Shown one piece after another: positions 8,821 through 16,975 of a stretch of DNA of 64,000 nt (position 1 is its first letter; the number at the start of each line of letters is the position of its first letter). The position numbers were made by a program, and so were the translations under genes. Source of the stretch: Ilyomonas sp965199845 (GTDB lineage Bacteria > Bacteroidota > Bacteroidia > Chitinophagales > Chitinophagaceae); the NCBI GenBank assembly GCA_965199845.1, contig CBDATZ010000052.1, positions 310,001-374,000 on the forward strand. The letters run 5' to 3'. The notes under the pieces were generated by a model. It was not told the DNA's origin. It was given only the letters and a program-made list of their open reading frames with translations, and ran no database searches.

Positions 8821-8848
8821 ACACACCAAAACAACGTATTTATTTGTA

Positions 8849-9520
8849 TTACGAAACGAGTTTGTATGCTTTCTGCGGATGATATTGCTGTGATACTTTA
8901 TATACGTCATCTAACAAGTCATTTATAAAATGAAGTGAGTGATAATTATTGTTTCTGTATAATAAAAAATCAAAGTCAATAAACTGGTATGAGATGCTTC
9001 TGTCGGGCGCTATCACATAAAAAGCAGGTAAGGTTTCCTCTTCTTCATCAATACCTGAAACCCATTGCCACAAAGGGTTTTGCTCGTTAAACAAACCAAA
9101 CGCTTCTGCAATCTCATTATCTTTATCGTGAAAGATGGTAAGAGAACTATTTGTTAATTGCCGCCTGATATATTTCGGTTCAACAGGCGTTAATATCAAT
9201 AGTTTTCCACCTTGTCTTTGAATGCTATGTTGCAGTGTTTCTAACCTTTTTACGTTTAATGAAGCACGTGAAGCAACACCCAAAAACAAAATCACAAGTG
9301 GTTGCTGATAATCTATAAAATCCTGCAATGAAATGATCGTTTCTCTTACAGATATATTACCGTTGAACGAGTTTATTAAACCATGTTGCGCAGATAAAAT
9401 AAAAGATGGCGCAATATCGCCCGATACGAGTGGCTGATAGTTATAACGATGAGCAGCATTGGTGATAACAAGGTTATGATTTGATGCGGAAGAATTTTTG
9501 GTAAGTGTGTTTACAAACAT
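8849..9520 (-). CDS. Peroxiredoxin-like (AhpC/TSA fold) protein lacking cysteine
   Basis: A 223-residue protein from the ATG at 9520. It has the layout of the PRX-like2 / AhpC-TSA redoxin family: an N-terminal GDIAPSFILS strand, a thioredoxin-like beta strand LVILFLGVASRASLNVKRLE (about 77-96), a FGLF segment, and the late LPAFYVIAPDRSISYQFID motif with its cis-Pro region. The position that normally holds the peroxidatic CxxC or PxxxC reads GVASRAS, and there is no cysteine in the whole protein. It therefore cannot act as a thiol peroxidase and may be structural or regulatory. The frame is open to 9763, but the extra 81 residues look non-coding and cover a hairpin-rich segment. Confidence 0.65.
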   Translation of the reverse strand: MFVNTLTKNSSASNHNLVITNAAHRYNYQPLVSGDIAPSFILSAQHGLINSFNGNISVRETIISLQDFIDYQQPLVILFLGVASRASLNVKRLETLQHSIQRQGGKLLILTPVEPKYIRRQLTNSSLTIFHDKDNEIAEAFGLFNEQNPLWQWVSGIDEEEETLPAFYVIAPDRSISYQFIDFDFLLYRNNNYHSLHFINDLLDDVYKVSQQYHPQKAYKLVS

Positions 9521-9923
9521 GACAGAATAATTTAGATGGTGAGAAAATACAGAGTGAGTAAAAACCTGCTGCAGCGTTATAAAAACCACAGCAGGAAACA
9601 ATGAAAAAAGACGAATTTGAAAAGTAAAATGATTTGATATAAAAGTTGGATGCGCACCAGGCAATGGTATTGCCTGATTACTTATAATGTACGCATCTTG
9701 AGCGTACAACAACATCGCATTCGGTATGATGTGTACTGCATGATTTATGATTTGATGAGACAAAACTAATAGGCATTTATTAGTCTACCAAATTTATAGA
9801 CTAATAATTTTAAAATTTATTTCTCTCCTATAAATATCAATTTTTACAAACAACTTTATAAGCCTTACAATTTATAATTGCGACAAGTATCTTCGGTAAA
9901 TACTTACCTGTAAAAGCATCAAA
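9521..9923. promoter_or_regulatory. Divergent intergenic region with tandem hairpins
   Basis: This 403-bp region separates the redoxin-like gene (minus) and the dipeptide epimerase gene (plus). It contains two perfect short inverted repeats: arms CAGGCAAT/ATTGCCTG at 9658-9676 and arms TGTACGC/GCGTACA at 9688-9708. A near-match -7 element, TATCTTCG (9888-9895), lies before the epimerase gene. Confidence 0.5.
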
Positions 9924-11030
9924 ATGAAAATAGAAAAGATAGAAATTTACCAGTCGCCGGTTAAATTGGTAGAACCTTTTATTACTTCGCTCGGACCTGA
10001 TACACATGCAGAAAATGTAGTTGTGGCTATTTATACAAATGATGGTATTGTTGGCTGGGGCGAATGCAATCCATATATGCCGATTAGCGGCGAGAGTATG
10101 GAAACGGCTTATATTGTCGGGCAGTATTTGGCCAAAATATTGATTGATAAAAATCCATTGCTGATTGAAGAACATCATGCCTCATTTGATAAATTGATTT
10201 ATGCAAACAACAGCATTAAAAGTGCTTTTGATATTGCCTTGTACGATGTTTCTGCACAGCAAGCTCAACTTCCGTTGTATGCTTTTTTAGGTGGTAAAAA
10301 AGGCAAAACATTACTTACAGATTATACGGTAAGTATTGATAATGCAGATAAAATGGTGAGTGATGCAAAGAAAATTATTGACAATGGTTTTACCCATATC
10401 AAAGTAAAACTGGGTGAAACAACAGAGAAAGATGTGGAGCGAATTCGCCGCATACGGGAAGGGATTGGCAATGATATACCGCTGCGTATTGATGCCAATC
10501 AAGGCTGGAGCGTTGAGACAGCGATTGCCACGTTACAAGCGTTACAACCGTATAATGTTGAGCATTGCGAAGAACCTATACCGAGATGGAATTATACAGA
10601 ACTTCCACGCGTTAAAAAAGAAAGCCCGATTGCAATTATGGCAGATGAAAGTTGCGGCGACCATCATGATGCAAAGCGTTTGATTGACTTGAAAGCCTGC
10701 GATTATTTTAATATCAAATTGGGTAAATCGGCTGGTATTTATAAAGCTCTGAAAATAGTTGCGCTGGCTGAAGAAGCGAACATCAAATTACAGGTTGGCG
10801 GCTTCTTAGAATCAAGACTTGGCTTTACGGCATCTGCGCATTTTTCGTTGGTAAGTGATAATATTATTTACTGCGATTTCGATACGCCAATGATGTTTAC
10901 GGAAGATCCGGTTATTGGTGGAATTACTTATAGCAAAGGTGGCTTTGTTACTGTTCCTGATGCCGTGGGTTTGGGTGCTTCGTTAGATGAAAATTTTATG
11001 AACCGACTGAAGAAAGTGGTAATTAAATAA
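9924..11030 (+). CDS. Dipeptide (L-Ala-D/L-Glu-type) epimerase, enolase superfamily
   Basis: A 368-residue member of the muconate-lactonizing / dipeptide epimerase branch of the enolase superfamily, probably recycling cell-wall-derived or other dipeptides. The N-terminal capping domain covers residues 1-125. The barrel carries the KVK motif with catalytic K162, metal ligands near D190 (RIDANQGW), E216/E217 (CEEPIP) and D241 (MADES), and the second lysine in NIKLGKSAG (265-268). This motif set fits L-Ala-D/L-Glu epimerases, but the exact dipeptide specificity cannot be read from sequence. It is followed by repeat R2 and a 44-codon ORF. Confidence 0.88.
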   Translation: MKIEKIEIYQSPVKLVEPFITSLGPDTHAENVVVAIYTNDGIVGWGECNPYMPISGESMETAYIVGQYLAKILIDKNPLLIEEHHASFDKLIYANNSIKSAFDIALYDVSAQQAQLPLYAFLGGKKGKTLLTDYTVSIDNADKMVSDAKKIIDNGFTHIKVKLGETTEKDVERIRRIREGIGNDIPLRIDANQGWSVETAIATLQALQPYNVEHCEEPIPRWNYTELPRVKKESPIAIMADESCGDHHDAKRLIDLKACDYFNIKLGKSAGIYKALKIVALAEEANIKLQVGGFLESRLGFTASAHFSLVSDNIIYCDFDTPMMFTEDPVIGGITYSKGGFVTVPDAVGLGASLDENFMNRLKKVVIK

Positions 11031-11080
11031 AGTTGTTTTATTCTCTTCATATCTCTATAAATATTCAATTAATAACAAGG

Positions 11081-11153
11081 CGTACAAGTGAGTGACACAA
11101 CGATGTTCAACCGGAGTTATTGACGCCCGTAACATAAAACTGTATTTTCTTTC
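11081..11153 (+). repeat. CAACCGGAGT...GTAACATAA dispersed repeat, copy R2
   Basis: Closest in sequence to R1. It carries CGTACAAG, ACAACGATG, TCAACCGGAGTTA, CCCGTAACATAAAACTG and a T-rich tail. It lies just downstream of the dipeptide epimerase gene in the same orientation. Confidence 0.8.
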
Positions 11154-11187
11154 TCTATCTATTCTTTTTACTGTATAGCAAAATCAA

Positions 11188-11322
11188 ATGGTTGATGCTT
11201 CTCATGTTTCTATAGACGGCGACGTTGAAGAAATTAAAGAGCTGACTGATCATAAACTCGTTATTCACAGCCCGGCAACGGCTGAAGTACCCGAAGACAT
11301 GACGTTTACGTTAACCAGATAA
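11188..11322 (+). CDS. Short ORF, 44 residues, unknown
   Basis: An acidic 44-residue ORF beginning MVDASHVSIDGDVEEIKEL and ending in TLTR. The stop codon lies 18 nt before a strong terminator hairpin, which is where a real last gene would end. An in-frame TAG lies four codons upstream of the ATG, so it is not the visible end of a longer reading frame. It could be a small protein or the remnant of a decayed gene. No family recognised. Confidence 0.35.
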   Translation: MVDASHVSIDGDVEEIKELTDHKLVIHSPATAEVPEDMTFTLTR

Positions 11323-11340
11323 TTCTTTATAGCAATTGGT

Positions 11341-11373
11341 AAAGGCGGGATATTTTTATCCTGCCTTTTTTAT
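11341..11373. terminator. Rho-independent terminator
   Basis: A 12-bp stem (AAAGGCGGGATA with TATCCTGCCTTT, one G-U pair) has a 4-nt T loop and a T-run on the plus strand. It sits between the 44-codon ORF and the convergent SpmAB-like gene. Confidence 0.75.
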
Positions 11374-11386
11374 TATATAAACTATT

Positions 11387-12625
11387 TTATTTGAAGAAAA
11401 TATAAGCAATACAAATAGCCGCGATAACACCAATTAAATCGGCTGCCATGCCCGCCCAGATTGCGTAACGAACTTTCTTGATACCAACACTACCAAAATA
11501 AAGAGCAATGATGTAAAAAGTTGTATCGGCACTGCCGCGAAGTACGCTGGCTGTTTTTCCTACAAAAGAGTCCGGTCCGTAAAGAGGATTTTTAAAAATA
11601 TCAAGCATCAATCCGCGAGCACCGCTGCCACTAAAAGGCACCATGATCGAAACAGGAAGTGCAGGTACAAAATCTGTATTGATGCCCGCTTTGCCAATCA
11701 GCCAGGCAATACCATCGGTTATATAACCAAGTGCTCCGCTATCGCGAAACACGCGAATACCAACCAGCATAGCTACGAGGTAAGGAATGATTTTAAGCAC
11801 CACTTCAAAACCACCTTTGGCGCCTTCTATAAACGTATCAAACACAGATACTTTTTTATAAGCTCCGCCAACGATGATGGTAACTACAAGTAACAGCAAA
11901 ATAAAATTTCCGGAGATATTGGCAAACGTATTTCGTTCTGTATCGCTAAGGTTGCTTACAAAAAAAAGCAGGGCAGCAATCAGGGCAGCAATTGTAAATA
12001 TCCAGGCAGATAAAACCAAATCCCATCTTATTCTTTGCCTTATACTTACAATAATTATCGCGGCCAACGTAGCAATTACAGTTCCGGCCACGCAAGGAAT
12101 AAAAACGCTTGTTGCATCGGTTGAGCCGGCGGCAATCCGGTACGATATAACAGATAACGGAATTAAAGTTAAGCCGCTCGTATGCAGCACTAAGAACATA
12201 ATTTGCGCATTGGTCGCTGTATCTTTTTCCGGATTTAATGTTTGCAAACTTTGCATAGCTTTTAAACCAAATGGTGTGGCAGCATTGTCTAAACCAAGCA
12301 TGTTCGCGCTGAAGTTCATCACCATCTCTCCCATCGCCGGATGGTTGTCGGGCACTTCCGGAAACAGTCGTTTCAGAAACGGGTTGAGTATTCTTGCGAG
12401 GCGGCGAATGGCACCAGCTTTTTCGGCAATATTCATCAATCCTAAAAAGAAAACCATCGTGCCGACTAAAGGAAAAGCGACGTCTGTTACAGATGTTTTA
12501 GCACTATCAAACAAACCTTCGGTAAGCGTTTTAAAAATGGTTGTATCGCCTAAAAAAATACTTTTGTATAATGCTATCAAGAAAGCAATAAGAAAGAAGC
12601 CGATCCATACAACATTCAGCGCCAT
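11387..12625 (-). CDS. Nucleoside-recognition (Gate) domain membrane protein, fused SpmA-SpmB type
   Basis: A 412-residue polytopic membrane protein. The N-terminal half (about 1-190) resembles SpmA, with FSANMLGLDNAATPFGLKAM typical of that family. The C-terminal half (about 235-412) resembles SpmB, with VPFSGSGARGLMLD. In spore formers these are two proteins that affect spore-core dehydration. Non-sporulating Bacteroidota carry the fusion, where its role is unknown; transport of a small molecule is inferred from the Gate fold. About 9-10 hydrophobic segments are visible. Confidence 0.85.
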   Translation of the reverse strand: MALNVVWIGFFLIAFLIALYKSIFLGDTTIFKTLTEGLFDSAKTSVTDVAFPLVGTMVFFLGLMNIAEKAGAIRRLARILNPFLKRLFPEVPDNHPAMGEMVMNFSANMLGLDNAATPFGLKAMQSLQTLNPEKDTATNAQIMFLVLHTSGLTLIPLSVISYRIAAGSTDATSVFIPCVAGTVIATLAAIIIVSIRQRIRWDLVLSAWIFTIAALIAALLFFVSNLSDTERNTFANISGNFILLLLVVTIIVGGAYKKVSVFDTFIEGAKGGFEVVLKIIPYLVAMLVGIRVFRDSGALGYITDGIAWLIGKAGINTDFVPALPVSIMVPFSGSGARGLMLDIFKNPLYGPDSFVGKTASVLRGSADTTFYIIALYFGSVGIKKVRYAIWAGMAADLIGVIAAICIAYIFFK

Positions 12626-12682
12626 AGCAGATGATTTGTGCAGTGGCTAAAATAAAGGATTGGTGTGAGAATCGCACATCTC

Positions 12683-13007
12683 TTATTGAATAAGCTGATG
12701 TAATAATGATTTCAATAAATAAATTTCAGAATCAGCTAAGAATCCTAATACGGTAATTATATTTTCTTTCTTTAAAGTTGCTATTCTGTCTACTTTAATG
12801 AGAGATGTTAGCCTGAGATTATTGATATTGTTTGGTAAAAGTTTTATTTCGTAATCAGATAGGGAGGCGGGAACAACAGAACTAATGGCGCAAACAATTA
12901 TATCTTCATATTTATCCTGCGTTTTTGCAATTATTACTGCAGGTCTTGCTTTTACATTTGTTTGCTCTGCAAAGGGAAGAGGGAAATACAATGGTACCTG
13001 GTTTCAT
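12683..13007 (-). pseudogene. PemK/MazF-type toxin gene with an N-terminal frameshift
   Basis: Residues from FPLPFAEQTNVKARPAVII onward match the PemK/MazF endoribonuclease toxin family (RPAV motif, about 100 residues). The natural start is the ATG at 13007, which overlaps the antitoxin stop as ATGA and reads MKPGTIVF, a proper PemK beginning. That frame diverges after about 8 codons and stops after 31. The toxin body continues in the +1 frame, openable only from a TTG at 12991. A one-base insertion or two-base deletion near 12982-12986 explains this. It is either inactivated, a sequencing error or, less likely, recoded. Confidence 0.65.
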
Positions 13008-13234
13008 GCATTTTCATCTTTCCGATTTACATAATCCTGATACACATCTTCGGCAGGAGTATTCCAAAAATCAAAAGCTTTGCTTTGCATTCCGAAATCG
13101 CGTAATAACATAGCTTCATTCTGACTTTCTGTCTCTTCTAAAAATGTAACAATGACCTTACATTTTTTTTGATTATGAACAGCTTCTGTAAGCAGAACTG
13201 AATTACCATCAAAAATCCCGGTAACAGATAACAT
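13004..13234 (-). CDS. Type II antitoxin-like protein partnering a PemK/MazF toxin
   Basis: A 76-residue protein beginning MLSVTGIFDGNSVLL and containing KVIVTFLEE. This N-terminal beta hairpin is typical of small antitoxins and DUF2281-like proteins paired with PemK/MazF toxins. The C-terminal part (FDFWNTPAEDVYQDY) is the acidic tail expected to wrap the toxin. Its TGA overlaps the toxin ATG by ATGA, indicating translational coupling. It would neutralise the toxin and bind its own promoter if the pair is active; the toxin gene appears frameshifted. Confidence 0.7.
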   Translation of the reverse strand: MLSVTGIFDGNSVLLTEAVHNQKKCKVIVTFLEETESQNEAMLLRDFGMQSKAFDFWNTPAEDVYQDYVNRKDENA

Positions 13235-13282
13235 ACAATCAGTTTTTAAAAGTTTTAGAATGATAAATATACAATAAAGAAA

Positions 13283-14572
13283 TTATCCAATTTCAGCCAA
13301 ACTCTCCTTTGTCGCATTAATGGTATAATCAATATCTTCTTTTGTTAAAGCATTATTTAAAAACCAGCTTTCGAAGGCAGATGGCGGCAGATATACGCCG
13401 CGGTTTAACATAGCATGAAAATATTTTTTAAACATTTCGATGTTGGCTGCTGAAGCGGTTACAAAATCGGTTACTTCATGTGCAGCAAAATGCAGGCTTA
13501 TCATCGAGCCAAACTGGTTAATGGTAAATGGCAAACCAGACGCAGATAACACTTCGTGTAAACCATCTTTTAAATACACCGTTTTTTCTTCCAGCTCTGT
13601 ATAAATATTGGGATTGTCGTTTAAAATTTTCAGCGTTGTAAAACCGGCAATCATAGCAATCGGGTTACCGCTTAACGTTCCTGCCTGGTACACATTTCCG
13701 ATTGGCGCTATCACTTCCATAATATGCTTTTTACCGCCAAAAGCGCCTACCGGCAAGCCGCCGCCAATTACTTTTCCATACGTAATTAAATCAGCATCTA
13801 TATGTAAGACTTCTTGTGCGCCGCCTTTGGCTAAACGAAAGCCAGTCATCACTTCATCAAAAATAAAAACGATGTTATGCGCATCGCAAAGCCTGCGAAT
13901 ACCTTCGAGAAAACCCGGTTTTGGTAAAATGCAACCCATATTACCGGCAACCGGTTCTACAATAATAGCAGCTATATCATTTGCCTGTTCATAAACCAAT
14001 TTTTCAACTGCTTCCAAATCGTTATAGGCACAAGTCAAAGTATCGTTGCTTACGCCAGCCGTTACGCCGGGAACCGTTTGTATATTGAGCGTTGCAACGC
14101 CGCTGCCTGCTTTTACCAAAAAGGAATCAGCATGACCGTGATAACAACCTTCGAACTTGATGATTTTATTTTTACTTGTATAACCTCTGGCTACACGAAT
14201 GGCGCTCATGCAAGCTTCTGTTCCGCTGCTTGTCATGCGTATCAAATCAACATTCGGAACCATGCTTTTGATAAGCTCGGCGACTTCAATTTCTAATTCT
14301 GTTGGCGCGCCGTAAGAGGTGGAATGAACTGCCTGTTCAATAATTGCTTTGATGACTTCATCATGTGCGTGACCTAAAATCATCGGTCCCCACGATGCGA
14401 TGTAATCAATATATTTATTGCTATCTGCATCGTATAAATAAGCACCTTTTGCTTTGCTGATAAACAGAGGCGTTCCGCCAACGCTTTTGAAAGCTCGCAC
14501 CGGTGAATTGACGCCGCCCGGAATTGAAGCTTGCGCGCGTGAAAAAAGTGAAATGCTTTTATTGATGTTCAT
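13283..14572 (-). CDS. hemL: Glutamate-1-semialdehyde 2,1-aminomutase
   Basis: A 429-residue PLP enzyme converting glutamate-1-semialdehyde to 5-aminolevulinate in the C5 route to haem. The PLP-binding lysine is K267 in TYGKVIGGGLPVG. Other class-III aminotransferase landmarks are SSGTEA (115-120), YHGHAD (144-149) and FDEVMTGFR (238-246). Length matches the family. It lies 23 bp downstream of hemB on the same strand, so the two are almost certainly co-transcribed. Use of this enzyme implies the C5 pathway rather than ALA synthase. Confidence 0.96.
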   Translation of the reverse strand: MNINKSISLFSRAQASIPGGVNSPVRAFKSVGGTPLFISKAKGAYLYDADSNKYIDYIASWGPMILGHAHDEVIKAIIEQAVHSTSYGAPTELEIEVAELIKSMVPNVDLIRMTSSGTEACMSAIRVARGYTSKNKIIKFEGCYHGHADSFLVKAGSGVATLNIQTVPGVTAGVSNDTLTCAYNDLEAVEKLVYEQANDIAAIIVEPVAGNMGCILPKPGFLEGIRRLCDAHNIVFIFDEVMTGFRLAKGGAQEVLHIDADLITYGKVIGGGLPVGAFGGKKHIMEVIAPIGNVYQAGTLSGNPIAMIAGFTTLKILNDNPNIYTELEEKTVYLKDGLHEVLSASGLPFTINQFGSMISLHFAAHEVTDFVTASAANIEMFKKYFHAMLNRGVYLPPSAFESWFLNNALTKEDIDYTINATKESLAEIG

Positions 14573-14595
14573 GTTGTGATTTGTGAATGATAAGA

Positions 14596-15570
14596 TTACC
14601 CTAATAAAGCAACTGCATCTTTAGCGAAATAAGTCGCAATTAAATCTGCACCGGCGCGCTTCATAGAAGTTAAGGTTTCAATAATCGCTTTGTCTTCATC
14701 AATCCAACCCATTTTGGCGGCTGCTTTTATCATCGCATACTCACCACTGATATTGTAAGCACTAACCGGAACATGCACGGCGTTTTTTACTTCGCGAATA
14801 ATATCAAGATAACTCAAAGCCGGTTTTACCATAACGATATCGGCGCCTTCTTCCACATCCTGCAGCGTTTCTTTAATGGCTTCATTGCGATTCGCATAAT
14901 TCATCTGGTACGTTTTCTTGTCACCAAATCCCGGCGCACTGTCTAATGCATCACGAAAAGGTCCGTAAAAACAGGAAGCGTATTTTGCACTGTAAGCCAT
15001 AATTCCTGTTTTTGTAAATCCGGCATTTTCCAAACCTTCGCGAATGGCGGCAATACGACCGTCCATCATATCACTTGGCGCCACAAAATCAGCCCCGGCT
15101 TGTGCATGGCTAACGCTCATTTTTACTAAAGCTTCAACAGTTTCATCATTTACAATTTCGCCATCTTTTACAATGCCATCATGACCATAAATCGAAAACG
15201 GATCCAGTGCAACATCAGTCATAATCAACATGTCGGGCACCGCATCTTTAATGGCTTTAATGCTTCGCTGCATGAGACCATTTTCGTTCCAGGCTTCTTT
15301 ACCCGTATTGTCTTTATACTCGTCTTTACATTTGATAAATAACAGAATGCTTTTGATTCCCATACGCCACAAATCTTTTACTTCCTGTATGGTAAGGTCA
15401 AGGGAATAGCGGAAATAATTTGGCATAGAAGCAATTTCGTGCTTTATATTTTTGCCTTCCTCTATAAATAAGGGAACAATAAAATCGTTTGACGTTAAGG
15501 TTGTTTCAGCTACTAAACTTCTGATGGCTGGCGTTGTTCGCAATATCCTGTTTCTTTTCTGCAAATACAT
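14596..15570 (-). CDS. hemB: Delta-aminolevulinic acid dehydratase (porphobilinogen synthase)
   Basis: A 324-residue TIM-barrel enzyme condensing two 5-aminolevulinates to porphobilinogen. The Schiff-base lysines are K196 (MAYSAKYAS) and K249 (VMVKPALSY). The segment that binds catalytic zinc through cysteines in many bacteria reads DVALDPFSIYGHDG (119-132), so the zinc site is lost and the enzyme should be of the metal-independent or Mg-type class. A candidate -7 element 33-40 bp upstream gives a leader of about 26 nt. It leads the hemB-hemL unit. Confidence 0.96.
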   Translation of the reverse strand: MYLQKRNRILRTTPAIRSLVAETTLTSNDFIVPLFIEEGKNIKHEIASMPNYFRYSLDLTIQEVKDLWRMGIKSILLFIKCKDEYKDNTGKEAWNENGLMQRSIKAIKDAVPDMLIMTDVALDPFSIYGHDGIVKDGEIVNDETVEALVKMSVSHAQAGADFVAPSDMMDGRIAAIREGLENAGFTKTGIMAYSAKYASCFYGPFRDALDSAPGFGDKKTYQMNYANRNEAIKETLQDVEEGADIVMVKPALSYLDIIREVKNAVHVPVSAYNISGEYAMIKAAAKMGWIDEDKAIIETLTSMKRAGADLIATYFAKDAVALLG

Positions 15571-15602
15571 GTTTCCTCTTTTGATTTATTAAAAAGCGGC
15601 CG

Positions 15603-15610
15603 CAAAGCTA
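15603..15610 (-). promoter_or_regulatory. Candidate -7 element (TAGCTTTG) for hemB-hemL
   Basis: An exact TAnnTTTG match on the minus strand, predicting initiation near 15596. The same octamer occurs before the epimerase gene (35602-35609). The -33 element is not clear. Confidence 0.45.
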
Positions 15611-15664
15611 CAGTTGAACAATAAGAACTGATGAGATTGAAAATGTTATTACTGTTTTATAACA

Positions 15665-15745
15665 AATGAAAGAGTTAAGACACAAGATTCAAGGGACAAG
15701 AGATAAGAGATAAGGACAGGATACAAGAATACAAAATATAAGATG
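15665..15745. repeat. Purine-rich degenerate repeat tract
   Basis: A strongly purine-biased plus strand, with repeated ACAAGA, GATAAG and GGACA words. It lies in the gap between hemB and the gldN terminator. A fragment CAACCGG at about 15748 recalls the R-family core, but GTAACATAA is absent. Confidence 0.4.
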
Positions 15746-15821
15746 AACAACCGGTGTTGTGAACTTGCATTCAGCAGTCCGATTGTAAAGTTAATTGTGC
15801 TATTATGGATGATAGTGCTAA

Positions 15822-15848
15822 AATAAAAAACGCCCTTGCGGGCGTTTT
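15822..15848 (-). terminator. Rho-independent terminator of the gldKLMN operon
   Basis: The 9-bp stem AAAACGCCC/GGGCGTTTT has a 4-nt loop. On the minus strand it is followed by TTTATTTT. It lies 20 bp beyond the gldN stop. Confidence 0.85.
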
Positions 15849-15868
15849 AAAGCTTTATTCTGATTAAA

Positions 15869-16963
15869 TTAATAAGACCAAAGAGATTGTTCGTAATCGA
15901 AAATTTTATCTTTTACTTTATCACCGGCGTACAGGCGGAACAACGGATCTTCCACATATTGCTTGATTGGCATATCATACGGATTATCTATTGTTGACTT
16001 TGTAATATAGCTGCTGAACATACGGTTTTCAAACAACTCTTCCCACGTCATACGCGCACTGTAGTTTTTAGGATTGTAAGCCATATATTTAGCCAATGTA
16101 GGGCGAAGATCAGGATAATAAACCCACCATGTCGGGTGCTCGCTGTTTGGAACAACATCTCCGGTTGAAAGTTTTTGCGTTACCACCGGCGCAATTCCTA
16201 AAATGCGGGCAAACATCCGGCTTGTTTTTTTATCGAAAATCCATTCTTCTTTCACACGAAATAAGTAGATAGAATCCGGATCAACCGGTTTAGCGCGAGC
16301 TTCGTAACCCGTTACATTACCTTCCAAATTGTATACCGATACTGTATCCGTACCTCCACCAAACGCTTTTTCCGCATCTTCCGGTGTAATAGGTGTTGTA
16401 AAACGATCGTCTTCTGCACTGAAAGCCGTAACATCGCCATCTTTAATGGCTTTTAATAAGATACTGATGAAACGCTGGCTGCCATTGTCTTCTACAGCTG
16501 CATAACGGAATGGCAGGTTTATTTTTTCGCGCGTATCTATTTCTCTCCACACTCTTACACGATAAGCAGCATCATCTTCGCGCAAATCTTCGTAAGGCAA
16601 TGGTGTACGATCTTTTACGAGATTCATTTCGAAAGCAGCATCATTACGCAAGGAAGGACGAACGCTATCTAACAATCCACCGGAAGAGGATGCAACAGGG
16701 ACTATAGGTAATGATGTATCTCTGGCGGCAGACGCATTAGCCGTTGATGTACCATAATTGTTATCACCATAACCACTTTTTGCAGCAGCTGTTCCTTTTT
16801 TCTTGGTTGTATCAGTACTTGTACCATAGTTATTAGTGCTACCATAACTATTATAGTTATTTGTACGCGCTTTTTTAGTACGCTTTGTTTGCGCAAAACC
16901 TGCGCTTGCCGTAGCAACCAACAAGAGAAACAAACCTGCTTTAGCCCAATGTTTTACCTGCAT
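15869..16963 (-). CDS. gldN: Gliding motility / type IX secretion protein GldN
   Basis: A 364-residue exported protein of the GldN/PorN family. The signal peptide ends near FAQ (residues 23-25). A low-complexity Asn/Tyr/Gly/Ser-rich linker (about 35-75) precedes the conserved domain (about 115-364), which includes REIDTREKINLPFRY and WTWEELF-like segments. GldN forms the periplasmic ring complex with the lipoprotein GldK, part of the T9SS outer-membrane assembly. It is last in gldK-gldL-gldM-gldN, 12 bp after gldM and followed by a strong terminator. Confidence 0.95.
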   Translation of the reverse strand: MQVKHWAKAGLFLLLVATASAGFAQTKRTKKARTNNYNSYGSTNNYGTSTDTTKKKGTAAAKSGYGDNNYGTSTANASAARDTSLPIVPVASSSGGLLDSVRPSLRNDAAFEMNLVKDRTPLPYEDLREDDAAYRVRVWREIDTREKINLPFRYAAVEDNGSQRFISILLKAIKDGDVTAFSAEDDRFTTPITPEDAEKAFGGGTDTVSVYNLEGNVTGYEARAKPVDPDSIYLFRVKEEWIFDKKTSRMFARILGIAPVVTQKLSTGDVVPNSEHPTWWVYYPDLRPTLAKYMAYNPKNYSARMTWEELFENRMFSSYITKSTIDNPYDMPIKQYVEDPLFRLYAGDKVKDKIFDYEQSLWSY

Positions 16964-16975
16964 AAGATTTACTTA

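Noticed and set aside
9521..9763. N-terminal extension of the redoxin-like frame back to 9763
   Set aside because: The extra 81 residues look like translated spacer, cross two hairpins, and the family domain begins after the ATG at 9520.
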